A DNA stretch of 64,000 nucleotides from Acidiflorens sp963847715 (GTDB lineage Bacteria; Acidobacteriota; Terriglobia; Terriglobales; Acidobacteriaceae): the NCBI GenBank assembly GCA_963847715.1, contig CAWKAZ010000011.1, forward strand, positions 253,842 through 317,841. Direction: 5' to 3'. Both the position numbers and the translations under genes were made by a program. The notes below the pieces were generated by a model. It was not told where the DNA came from. It did not search any database and saw nothing but the letters and a program-made list of their open reading frames with translations. The first letter of the stretch is position 1. Each line of letters opens with the position of its first letter. This document shows, in pieces, positions 27,694 through 36,078 of this stretch.

Positions 27694-28634
27694 GGTTGGA
27701 CAGGAACCACGGCGGCGAGCGCCGAACCCGGTGAGTCAAGGCTGGACATCATTAACTGCAAATCGAAAGCTTCTTTCCTGACCCGCTCGTCGTAATACAC
27801 AAGAGCGATGCCAATGGTGGCGAGTGGTCCAGTGAGCACGCCAGCGATGAAGCTGGCGAGGTAGATCAAAATAAGTCGTGCGGTAATGTTTGTAATCAGA
27901 GCACCAACTCCTCCCGCAAACGCACCTAACGCCGCGCCCAAAAAGACGGAGAGAAGGACAAAGACAAGATAGATGAGAAAAATCCGGAAGCGGCTCCCCC
28001 TGGAAAGCGTCGCACTCCGTTTGATCGATTTGACGACTCCGAGGTCCTCGACCACGCAGCATGCAATCGCCAGCGCGTAACGGACCCATACGACCATAGC
28101 GGAGATTCCGATGATCAGGATCGTGCTAAATCCAACGATCATCGCGAAAGCTTGACCCAAGCGGCCTGGTTCCACCAACGAGAGTGTTCTGACCACAAGC
28201 ATAAGCATAAAGATAAGCAGGCTCCCGCCTATGACGGCGAGGAATGCGAGTAATCCCATACATACAAAGACACCGATAATGCGCCAGAACTTCCCTTTCA
28301 GAGAACGATAGGCTTCCACGATCTTGATTGGGAATCCAAGATGCACTGCTGCAACGGCGCGCACGGTTGCGCCGTGAGCGATCGCCATACCCGCTAGCAT
28401 GATGAAAAATCCAGCCAGGAAACCGAAACCAAGCGATGCCGCAGAGAAAGGGTTGACGCGATTTGGGGCTCCTGCCTGCACCGAAGCGGATCCAATAGTC
28501 AGTAACTGAAAAAGGAGGTAACTAGCGGGACCTACGCTGGCGATTCCTACAAAGAGCTTGAAATTCCTCCGGTAGAGCACCAATGTTCGGTCCATCAACT
28601 CGCCGGTGGACATCGGGCGCAGGATCTCAGCCAT
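27690..28634 (-). CDS. Polytopic membrane protein, first gene of the MoxR operon (314 aa)
   Basis: ATG 28634 is preferred over the longer frame because GGAGG precedes it by 8 bp. A short N-terminal part (MAEILRPMSTGELMDRTLVL) precedes about six membrane helices, for example LGFGFLAGFFIMLAGMAIA, IIGVFVCMGLLAFLAVIGG, AFAMIVGFSTILIIGISAMV, IFLIYLVFVLLSVFLGAAL and LIYLASFIAGVLTGPLATIG. It resembles membrane domains of glycerophosphodiester-phosphodiesterase-type proteins without any catalytic domain. Overlap of 4 bp with the DUF4129 gene shows it belongs to the operon. Confidence 0.8.
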   Translation of the reverse strand: MAEILRPMSTGELMDRTLVLYRRNFKLFVGIASVGPASYLLFQLLTIGSASVQAGAPNRVNPFSAASLGFGFLAGFFIMLAGMAIAHGATVRAVAAVHLGFPIKIVEAYRSLKGKFWRIIGVFVCMGLLAFLAVIGGSLLIFMLMLVVRTLSLVEPGRLGQAFAMIVGFSTILIIGISAMVVWVRYALAIACCVVEDLGVVKSIKRSATLSRGSRFRIFLIYLVFVLLSVFLGAALGAFAGGVGALITNITARLILIYLASFIAGVLTGPLATIGIALVYYDERVRKEAFDLQLMMSSLDSPGSALAAVVPVQP

Positions 28635-28860
28635 AAGCAGCACCTCCTCGGCGTCGGAGTTGGCCAATATAACACGCTTTGGTTCATTCGAATGTGACGC
28701 GGACCAGTAAGCAGCCGCAGCGCCGATGATTCACTTTGCGAGCGGACTTGCGCCGAACGTTGTCTTCGCCCAGCGAAAAGGTCGACGTTTGCACCAACCA
28801 TTCTGGGCGTTCTACTCGCTGCGATATACTCTCTAAGGTGGCAGATAGAACCACGATCTT

Positions 28861-28881
28861 GATATCACAAACTGTGATTTC
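28861..28881. promoter_or_regulatory. Palindromic operator-like site overlapping the ORF6N translation start
   Basis: GATATCACAAACTGTGATTTC, a 21-bp imperfect palindrome centred at 28871 with TCACA/TGTGA arms. It ends 5 bp before the ATG at 28887, where a ribosome site would normally be. It matches the intragenic palindrome at 29084-29116 in 16 of 21 positions. Confidence 0.55.
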
Positions 28882-28886
28882 AAAGT

Positions 28887-29444
28887 ATGGGCAAGCAAAC
28901 AGCAGCACTCACAAAACGCGTCGACTCAAAGATCCTGCTCATTCGGGGCCTTCGAGTCATTCTCGACGCTGACCTTGCTGAATTATATGGCGTCTCGGTA
29001 AAGCAACTGAATCAACAAATCAAGCGCAATGCCCGGCGCTTTCCCGACGATTTCGTAATGCGCCTGTCGCCCGAAGAGGCTGCGAACTTGAGGTCACAAA
29101 TTGTGACCTCAAGTTCAGGCCACGGTGGGCGACGAAACCTGCCATACGCGTTCACGGAACACGGGGCAATTATGGCCGCCTCGGTACTGAAGTCGGAGCG
29201 TGCGGCCGACATGAGCATATTCGTCGTTCGTGCTTTCGTGCGCATGCGCGAGGCCCTGGCCAATAACCAGTTGCTCGTTTCTAAACTGGACGAACTCGAG
29301 CACCGCGTCGAAGGGCATGATGCCAGCATCCAGGAACTCATCGAAGCGATTCGCGAGTTGATGGAACCGGCGCCGGCCACGGGACGGCGCATTGGATTTG
29401 CGCTCGCAGCCAGTTCTGCCAAGGATTCTGGCAAATCACGTTGA
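28887..29444 (+). CDS. ORF6N domain DNA-binding protein (185 aa)
   Basis: ORF6N-family protein, a DNA-binding domain shared with phage antirepressors and bacterial relatives. Residues about 10-95 contain the signature: LIRGLRVILDADLAELYGVS, VKQLNQQIKRNARRFPDDFV, MRLSPEEAANLRSQIVTSSS, GGRRNLPYAFTEHGAIMAAS. A C-terminal helical part (LVSKLDELEHRVEGHDASIQ) is probably for oligomerisation. The gene is isolated, has no clear ribosome site, and is bracketed by palindromes, which points to autoregulation. No phage genes are nearby. Confidence 0.9.
   Translation: MGKQTAALTKRVDSKILLIRGLRVILDADLAELYGVSVKQLNQQIKRNARRFPDDFVMRLSPEEAANLRSQIVTSSSGHGGRRNLPYAFTEHGAIMAASVLKSERAADMSIFVVRAFVRMREALANNQLLVSKLDELEHRVEGHDASIQELIEAIRELMEPAPATGRRIGFALAASSAKDSGKSR
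29084..29116. repeat. 33-bp perfect palindrome inside the ORF6N gene
   Basis: Arms of 16 bp (GAACTTGAGGTCACAA and its exact complement) around one central A. It encodes the NLRSQIVTSSS part of the ORF6N domain. The core GAGGTCACAAATTGTGACCTC is the same motif as at 28861. Confidence 0.85.
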
Positions 29445-29449
29445 AAGCA

Positions 29450-29794
29450 CTATTCCGTCACGCCGACCAGTTCTTCGTCTTCTTCCGTCTCCGTTTCCCC
29501 TTCTGTGCTCGGTTCGCCCGCGAACCCGACTCCTTTGAACCCTGCTTGCTTGCGCGCCGGTCGAGTCGGAATGATCAACGCGATCCTCTCCATCTGCTCG
29601 CGCGTAGGCACGGTCTTGTTGCTGAAGTCCGTGCAGTCCGCCACCTTGAAGGGGACGACCCTGAAACGGCTGAAGCAACAGAAGACCGCCTCTTCGCTTT
29701 CGCGAAATCCTCTTTGAATGTGCGCCCAGTAGCAGGCACGGCAGAGCGATTCCTCATCTCGCAGCGCAGCTTTCTTCATCGCGATGGTTTGCAT
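29450..29794 (-). CDS. Small cysteine-containing protein (114 aa)
   Basis: ATG 29794 (Met at residue 6 is an alternative). The N-terminal half has SLCRACYWAHIQRGFRESEE, then VFCCFSRFRVVPFKVADCTD, giving two CxxC/CC groups and one further Cys that could hold a metal. The middle part reads NKTVPTREQMERIALIIPTR, and the tail is acidic. I believe related short proteins occur in Acidobacteria. It is convergent with the ORF6N gene, ending 5 bp from it. Function unknown. Confidence 0.55.
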   Translation of the reverse strand: MQTIAMKKAALRDEESLCRACYWAHIQRGFRESEEAVFCCFSRFRVVPFKVADCTDFSNKTVPTREQMERIALIIPTRPARKQAGFKGVGFAGEPSTEGETETEEDEELVGVTE

Positions 29795-30767
29795 AAGTTA
29801 CTTTTCTAACCGGCACGCGGCCGGAGTTAGTGGTTGAAATCAATCGCCGGGGAATGGGCGAGAAGAGTAACGACTCGAGGCCGCTTCTTCACGGAAACTT
29901 GTGGTTCGAGGCTACGCCCCAGTCCCTCAAATGCCGCACCTCGGCAGGGTTGCCACCCTGCTCGTCTGTTCATAGGCGATGTAACTCTTCTCTTCACCAC
30001 CGGCGAATAAAGGAGGTGTCAGGTCCGAGCTCTCAGTGATTAGGCTGCAGCGTCTGGACCTGTTGTAACTGGTCGGGGTACTGGCGGACACGGTCGGGCT
30101 TGCGCCCTGGAGGATTCGAACCTCCTGGACTCCAATCGGAGTCTTCGACCAAACGAAGTATCCGTGGCCTTTCGCCACCGACCCTGTGAAGTTAGAGCTG
30201 GGGGAAACAACCGATCCGGCGCGGCAGAACCGCGACAGACGACGAGCGGCAGCGGTCTTTGCCGATCCACAGTCGAAGGAACCGCGGCCTGCGTCACCCA
30301 GCAAAATTACGGTTGAGTCTGCTTGAGGTTCGTCGAAGACTTAGTAACTGACGAAGTCGAACGACGCCCAGAGCCAAATGCAACCCGGTTCGAGTTGCCG
30401 TGGCATATGCAGCACGTTATGGGTTGTGCTTTTATCCGCCATTTGTGGGCGTCCTTTCAGAAGAAGATGTAAGACTATGCCATGATTTTATGTTTTGCGT
30501 CAAGAGGAAACAAAGGAATTTTTTCGGCGACAGTTAGTAAGTTCCTTCGCATCTCGTCTCCATCACGGATGGCGATCAATCCCCTCAATTGCTCGCGGAG
30601 ACAGGGATCCAGCCAAGATCATCCGGACTCTGGGAACCGGGCTATCGGTCTTGTGATGCTCCGCCAAACGCCCCAGTCCACGTTTGGGAGAGGCCGAACG
30701 GACGAGCCCGACGTGCACTTCTAGACAACTCGGTGTCTGTCTCCACGTGCTAAGCTTCGCTTTGGCC
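29795..30767. other. Long intergenic region with a multi-hairpin element
   Basis: About 970 bases without a convincing protein gene. It contains the structured element at 30096-30178 and must hold the promoter of the first cytochrome gene. The frame is open upstream of 30768 from 30684. Confidence 0.4.
30096..30178 (-). ncRNA. Candidate structured RNA or tRNA-like remnant
   Basis: On the minus strand, five short perfect hairpins follow one another: GTGGC/GCCAC (loop GAAAG), CTTCG/CGAAG (loop TTTGGT), ACTCC/GGAGT (loop GATT), GGAGG/CCTCC with loop TTCGAAT, and GGGC/GCCC with GCAA tetraloop. The fourth is an exact tRNA T-arm and the third resembles a class II variable arm, but no acceptor stem can be formed, so it is not an intact tRNA. 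Confidence 0.35.
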
Positions 30768-32783
30768 ATGCCGCGCCATCAACCGGACAGTGACAAAACT
30801 TCCGTCTACAAAGGAGACGCGGGCACCTTCCGCACTTCGTCGTTCAGGACTCTGCCCGCGTTTTTCATCCTGTCGGCGGTAATGCTGTTTTCCCCAACAC
30901 GGGGATTCGCACAGATTTCTCCTGGGCCTCTTTCGCGAGCCCACCAGTCGCTGACCGGCGCAACCAACTGCGCTTCCTGTCACAAGTTCGGCTCTGGGGC
31001 TGCCCTGAAATGTGTCGATTGCCACGCTGAGATCGCCACCAGAATGGCAGCACATCAGGGACTGCACGCCACCTATAACATTCCACCCGGATCGAGCAAT
31101 GAGTGCGCCAAGTGTCACTCGGAACACAATGGTGAAGACTTCCCGCTGATCAAGTGGGACACGAAGACATTCGAACACAAGCTCACCGGGTATCTGCTGG
31201 AGGGCAAACATGCGGGCGTAGCGTGCGCCAAGTGTCACACCGCCGAGCACATCGCTCCTGCCGTGCGGCCGACAATCAAGATGAAGAACTTGTCGCGAAC
31301 GTTTCTAGGAATTCCGCGGACTTGCGCTACGTGCCATGAAGATGCGCACAAGGGGAGACTGGGCCCGAATTGTATTCAGTGCCATAACTTCACCGATTGG
31401 AAGACGGTCAACGTCGGTAAATTCGACCACTCGAAGACGCAATATCCTCTGACTGGATTGCACGTCCAGGTGAAGTGCGAAAAGTGCCACACGCCCGGCA
31501 CAGATGGCAAGCCGCGGTATGCAGGGATTCCGTTTGCCAAGTGCTCGGATTGCCACACGGATCCGCACAAAGGCAGTTTCCCTCAAGGCTGCCAGACCTG
31601 CCATACCACCGACGGCTGGAAGAAGATTTCAATGGCCGCTATCGGCCGCAACTTCGATCACTCGAAGACTAAGTATCCACTCCTGGGAAAACACGCAACT
31701 GTCGATTGCGCCCGCTGTCACGCCGGAGGAGATTTCAAGAAGCCAGTGGCCTTCGAGCATTGCATGGATTGCCACAAGCCGGATCCGCACAACGGCCAGT
31801 TCGCAAAACGGCCAGGCGGCGCCGAGTGTGCCTCCTGCCATACGGTAGAGGGGTTCAAGCCGTCGACGTTCACGGCGAAAGATCACGCGACATCGGCGTA
31901 CGCACTTGAGGGAAAGCACTTCACGGTCGAATGCGCGAAGTGTCATATTCCGAAAGGCAAAGATACGCTGTTCAAAGTCAAGTTCCAGCACTGCACCGAT
32001 TGCCACAAAGACGAGCATGACGAGCAGTTCGCCGGCGCTCCTTACCTGAACGCCTGCGAGCGCTGCCATACGCTACAGGGATATAAACCTTCTACCTTCA
32101 CATTGGCCCGGCATAAGGAGACCCGGTTCCTCCTGACCAATGGACACGTGGCCGTGCCTTGCGGCGACTGCCACAAGCAGGAGACCTACGGGGAAGGCAG
32201 TCCGAAGCCGGTTGTCTTCTATCACTGGAAAGATCTATCCTGCGTGACTTGCCACCAGGATCCTCATAAGGGACAGTTCGCCAAGCGCATGCAGCAACTG
32301 CGCGCCGACGGAACGCCTTCCGGATGCGAAGCCTGCCACTCGACGAAATCGTGGAAGGAGTTGTCACGCTTCGACCATTCGAAGACGACGTTTGCTCTGG
32401 TCGGGGCGCACAAGGCAACGGCATGTATTGACTGCCACAAGCCGCCGAACATGGAGACTAAGCTTATCGCGGCTGATTTCACTGCCGCTCCTACCAAGTG
32501 CGAAGAATGCCATGAAGAGGTCCACGGCAAGCAGTTCGCCAAGGACGGCATTACCGCTTGCGTCGACTGCCACAACAGCGCCAAATGGAAGCCGGCGTTG
32601 TTCGACCACGACAAGCGGACTTCCTTCGCCCTGCAAGGCCTGCACAAGAACGTGAAATGCGCAGGATGCCATAAAGAGATTCGAATGGTTGAAGGCAAGA
32701 GCGTACTTTTCTACAAACCCACCCCCAAGCAGTGCGAGGGTTGTCACGCCGCAGGCACACTACCGCCGCCGACCAAAAGCTAA
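30768..32783 (+). CDS. Periplasmic multiheme cytochrome c with 23 CxxCH motifs (about 671 aa)
   Basis: Signal peptide around FRTLPAFFILSAVMLFSPTR with cleavage near GFAQ. Start uncertain: ATG 30768 gives a long N-region, and the frame is open from 30684. I count 23 CxxCH heme sites. The chain is built of repeats with the pattern GWK...FDHSKT.YPL.G.H..V.C.KCH, where the extra His in FDH and G.H would give bis-His coordination, as in cytochrome c3/c7-type chains. The DPHKG.F spacer before heme pairs is typical. It is followed by a second multiheme gene and a barrel gene. Role: periplasmic electron wire, inferred. Confidence 0.9.
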   Translation: MPRHQPDSDKTSVYKGDAGTFRTSSFRTLPAFFILSAVMLFSPTRGFAQISPGPLSRAHQSLTGATNCASCHKFGSGAALKCVDCHAEIATRMAAHQGLHATYNIPPGSSNECAKCHSEHNGEDFPLIKWDTKTFEHKLTGYLLEGKHAGVACAKCHTAEHIAPAVRPTIKMKNLSRTFLGIPRTCATCHEDAHKGRLGPNCIQCHNFTDWKTVNVGKFDHSKTQYPLTGLHVQVKCEKCHTPGTDGKPRYAGIPFAKCSDCHTDPHKGSFPQGCQTCHTTDGWKKISMAAIGRNFDHSKTKYPLLGKHATVDCARCHAGGDFKKPVAFEHCMDCHKPDPHNGQFAKRPGGAECASCHTVEGFKPSTFTAKDHATSAYALEGKHFTVECAKCHIPKGKDTLFKVKFQHCTDCHKDEHDEQFAGAPYLNACERCHTLQGYKPSTFTLARHKETRFLLTNGHVAVPCGDCHKQETYGEGSPKPVVFYHWKDLSCVTCHQDPHKGQFAKRMQQLRADGTPSGCEACHSTKSWKELSRFDHSKTTFALVGAHKATACIDCHKPPNMETKLIAADFTAAPTKCEECHEEVHGKQFAKDGITACVDCHNSAKWKPALFDHDKRTSFALQGLHKNVKCAGCHKEIRMVEGKSVLFYKPTPKQCEGCHAAGTLPPPTKS

Positions 32784-33132
32784 GACTGGGTCAGAGCGAC
32801 CCAGTTGGGACAGAAGTGGGTCCAATTTGCTGTTATCCCCCGATAACTGGGCCCGACCTAGCGGTTCCCCTTTTCTGAACTCGCTTCCCGATATGAGATG
32901 TGCGGAGACGTTTTGCATTCTTGTTCAGGTAATAAGTGCTTGTTGACTGAAGAACTTACCCCACTCAGAAGTACATTCCCACTTTCGATAGGAATTTGGC
33001 CACTCCGGGAGTAACCCTTTGAACATAGACCGGGGTAACTATTATCGTTCTGCCCAAACGGTTAATCTTTCTGGACGCACAATTGCTGTTGTGTGAGTAC
33101 TTTCCGTCGATTGATCTTTGTGTGGGGGCGTA
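32784..33132. other. Intergenic region with two hairpins
   Basis: 349 bases. Hairpin ACTGGGTC-AGAGC-GACCCAGT at 32785-32805 directly after the first cytochrome gene, without a T-run; second hairpin GTTATC-CCCC-GATAAC at about 32832-32847. No gene seen. These may partly terminate transcription or protect the mRNA end; a separate promoter for the 37-heme gene is possible. Confidence 0.4.
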
Positions 33133-35964
33133 ATGAAGGCTGCAGGACAATACACGAGCCTGGCAGTATCGTTATTGCTTTACCTAACCTCGTTTGCCAG
33201 CGGGACGAATCAAGGTCCCGGTACCTATAGCCCGCACGGGACTCTCAACGTTCCCTGTCAAAACTGCCACACGGCGGAGGGCTGGAAGCCGATCCGCGCC
33301 GTCCCAGAGTTCAATCACGACCAGACGCGTTATCCATTGCGTGGCATGCACCAGAATGTAGCCTGCACACAATGTCACGTAAAGCCGGTATTCAACAACG
33401 TCGGCAAGCGCTGCCAGGACTGTCATGCCGATATTCACAAGCGCCAACTGGGTGCCAATTGCGAGCAGTGCCACACGGTGCGGGGATGGGGAGTATCGGT
33501 CAAGGAGATTCAGCAGCACAACAACCGCTTCCCCCTGACCGGCGCGCACGCCGCGGTGGATTGCGATTCCTGCCACAAGAACGCGGCGAACAGCAAATTC
33601 CAGACGATGTCCACGATGTGCTATTCGTGCCACGCTGCAGATTTCAAGGCGACCAACAACCCGCCGCACGTAAACACGCAAGGATTTTCCATTAACTGCG
33701 ATCAATGCCACACGACCGACAACTGGTTGAATGCGAAATTCGACCACAGCACAACCGGGTTCCTGTTGACCGGTGGGCACTCCGATCCGCCGCGCACGTG
33801 CACCGACTGTCACACCAACAACAACTACCATCTCACCAGCGCATGTTATCAGTGCCACCAGAAGGACTATCAGGCCACAAACAATCCCCCTCACCTCGCG
33901 GGTGGCTTCGCCATAACCTGCGAAGAGTGCCACACGGTGAACGCCTGGCAACCGGCGACGTTCGATCACTCGAAAACCTCGTTCCCGCTTGGCGGTGCGC
34001 ACGCGGTCCCCCCCCGGCAATGCGCGGACTGCCATATCAACAACAATTACAACATCACGAACACCACGTGCATTTCGTGTCACCAGAACGATTACAACAA
34101 CGCGACCACTCCGGTGCCGCACGCCGGCTTCCCGACCAACTGCGAACAATGTCATGACACGATCCAGTGGACCGACGGTAAGTTCGATCACTCAAAGACG
34201 GGCTTCACGCTGACCGGCGCTCACACCGACCCGCCGCGAGTATGCACCGATTGCCACGTCAACAATAATTACAATTTGACGAGCACGGCTTGCTACTCCT
34301 GCCATCAAAAAGATTTCGTTGGAGCCAAAAACCCGGACCATGTCGCCGGGGGCTTTGCGCAAACTTGCGAGCTCTGCCACTCGACCTCGGCCTGGCAACC
34401 CGCTACATTTGACCACTCGAAGTCTGCGTTCCCGCTAACCGGGTCTCACACCGTTCCGCCACGGCAATGCGCGGATTGCCATATCAACAATAACTACAAC
34501 ATCACGAATATCACTTGTATTTCGTGTCACCAAAACGACTACAACGGCGCGAAAACTCCAGTGCCGCATGCCGGCTTCCCAACCACCTGCGAACAGTGCC
34601 ATGACACGATCCAATGGACCGACGGCAAATTCGACCATTCTCAGACCGGCTGGGCGCTAACCGGATCGCACACTGTACCGCCTCGGGCTTGCACCGATTG
34701 CCACATCAACAACAACTACAACCTGACCAGCACACTCTGCATTACGTGCCACCAGAACGATTACAATGGCGCAAAAACTCCGGTGCCGCATACCGGATTC
34801 CCAACCACCTGCGAACAGTGCCATGACACGATCCAGTGGACCGACGGCAAGTTTGATCACACCCAGACCGGGTTCCCGCTGACCGGATCACATACCGTTC
34901 CACCGCGGGCTTGCACCGACTGCCATATCAACAACAACTACAACCTGACCAGCACACTTTGCATTACCTGCCATCAGAACGACTTTAACGGTGCGACAAG
35001 CCCGGTGCCGCATACGGGCTTCCCCACCACCTGCGAGCTTTGCCATGACACGATCGCGTGGACCGATGCGACCTTTAACCACAACAACACGCCGTTCCCG
35101 TTGACCGGATCACACACCGTGCCGCCTCGGGCATGCGTCGACTGTCACATCAACAACAACTACCAGACCCTGCCAACGGCGTGCATTGGCTGTCACCAGA
35201 ACGACTATAACGGCGCGAAGACTCCGGTTCCGCATACCGGCTTCCCGACCACCTGCGCGCAGTGCCATGACACGATCCAGTGGACCGACGGCAAGTTTGA
35301 TCACACCCAGACCGGGTTCCCGCTGACCGGATCACATACCGTTCCACCGCGGGCTTGCACCGACTGCCATATCAACAACAACTACAACCTGACCAGCACA
35401 CTTTGCATTACCTGCCATCAGAACGACTTTAACGGTGCGACAAGCCCGGTGCCGCATACGGGCTTCCCCACCACCTGCGAGCTTTGCCATGACACGATCG
35501 CGTGGACCGATGCGACCTTTAACCACAACAACACGCCGTTCCCGTTGACCGGATCACACACCGTGCCGCCTCGGGCATGCGTCGACTGTCACGTCAACAA
35601 CAACTATCAGACGCTGCCGACGGCCTGTATTGGCTGTCACCAGGCGGATTACAACGGCACGACCAATCCGGGACACGCGGCGCAACCGCAATTCTTCCCG
35701 ACCACGTGCCAGAACTGCCACAGCACCACGAACTGGCTGAACGCATCGTTCAACCATACGCAGTACACGCAGTTCTCGATCAACCATGGCAACGCCAACG
35801 GCGTCTGCTCGACGTGCCATACGAACTCGAATGACTACTCGATTTTCCAGTGCACCAACTGTCACGCAAAATCGCAGACGGACGGGAACCACCAGGGTGT
35901 GCAGGGATATGTGTACAACAGCGTCAACTGCTACCAGTGCCACAGCAGCGGTGGCGGAGGCTAA
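33133..35964 (+). CDS. 37-heme tandem-repeat cytochrome c (943 aa)
   Basis: ATG 33133 with a signal peptide (MKAAGQYTSLAVSLLLYLTS ... ASG). I count 37 CxxCH motifs, about one per 25 residues. From residue 150 onward the chain is a repeat of about 74 residues (222 bp) holding three hemes: C(T/A)DCHINNNYN, C(I)TCHQNDYNGA and CE(Q/L)CHDTIQWTDGKF. Each unit supplies three further His in PVPH, FDH and GSH, enough for bis-His ligation of all three hemes. A Gly-rich tail ends the protein. Two of the units pairs are exact DNA copies. No lipobox is seen. Probably a periplasm-spanning or extracellular wire. Confidence 0.92.
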   Translation: MKAAGQYTSLAVSLLLYLTSFASGTNQGPGTYSPHGTLNVPCQNCHTAEGWKPIRAVPEFNHDQTRYPLRGMHQNVACTQCHVKPVFNNVGKRCQDCHADIHKRQLGANCEQCHTVRGWGVSVKEIQQHNNRFPLTGAHAAVDCDSCHKNAANSKFQTMSTMCYSCHAADFKATNNPPHVNTQGFSINCDQCHTTDNWLNAKFDHSTTGFLLTGGHSDPPRTCTDCHTNNNYHLTSACYQCHQKDYQATNNPPHLAGGFAITCEECHTVNAWQPATFDHSKTSFPLGGAHAVPPRQCADCHINNNYNITNTTCISCHQNDYNNATTPVPHAGFPTNCEQCHDTIQWTDGKFDHSKTGFTLTGAHTDPPRVCTDCHVNNNYNLTSTACYSCHQKDFVGAKNPDHVAGGFAQTCELCHSTSAWQPATFDHSKSAFPLTGSHTVPPRQCADCHINNNYNITNITCISCHQNDYNGAKTPVPHAGFPTTCEQCHDTIQWTDGKFDHSQTGWALTGSHTVPPRACTDCHINNNYNLTSTLCITCHQNDYNGAKTPVPHTGFPTTCEQCHDTIQWTDGKFDHTQTGFPLTGSHTVPPRACTDCHINNNYNLTSTLCITCHQNDFNGATSPVPHTGFPTTCELCHDTIAWTDATFNHNNTPFPLTGSHTVPPRACVDCHINNNYQTLPTACIGCHQNDYNGAKTPVPHTGFPTTCAQCHDTIQWTDGKFDHTQTGFPLTGSHTVPPRACTDCHINNNYNLTSTLCITCHQNDFNGATSPVPHTGFPTTCELCHDTIAWTDATFNHNNTPFPLTGSHTVPPRACVDCHVNNNYQTLPTACIGCHQADYNGTTNPGHAAQPQFFPTTCQNCHSTTNWLNASFNHTQYTQFSINHGNANGVCSTCHTNSNDYSIFQCTNCHAKSQTDGNHQGVQGYVYNSVNCYQCHSSGGGG
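34816..35148 (+). repeat. 333-bp exact direct repeat, copy 1 (within the 37-heme gene)
   Basis: Identical by eye to 35260-35592, offset 444 bp, which is exactly two 222-bp heme units. Flanking units show many silent differences. Confidence 0.85.
35260..35592 (+). repeat. 333-bp exact direct repeat, copy 2 (within the 37-heme gene)
   Basis: Second copy of the block at 34816-35148. The first difference after the copy is ATC to GTC at 35593. Confidence 0.85.
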
Positions 35965-36078
35965 GGAAAAGCGGCCACGGACGCCGACTTCCGCGAATTG
36001 GCCACGTATGTGCAACAGCAGTGAGACCAGGCAGCAACGCGAGATTTTGAGCGGAGCGCTACCGATTGTTCGAAAAAC

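Noticed and set aside
29441..29809. Plus-strand frame of 122 codons after the ORF6N gene
   Set aside because: The opposite strand encodes a more protein-like Cys-containing product; the plus frame is Phe/Arg/Leu-rich without motifs.
30096..30178. Complete tRNA gene
   Set aside because: T-arm is perfect, but no 5' strand complementary to the AGGGCGC acceptor part exists and the anticodon-like loop has six bases.
29927..30304. Minus-strand frame of 125 codons in the long intergenic region
   Set aside because: It runs through the hairpin string, and its VRILQGAS segment is the usual false translation of a tRNA T-arm.
33184..34191. Long minus-strand frame (335 codons) opposite the 37-heme gene
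   Set aside because: Its Val/Gly/Arg-rich repeats mirror the heme repeats on the plus strand; no start signal or protein family.
33600..35600. Regular 222-bp repeats that could suggest a CRISPR-like or satellite array
   Set aside because: Units are coding, in frame and carry CxxCH motifs; there are no short repeats with unique spacers.
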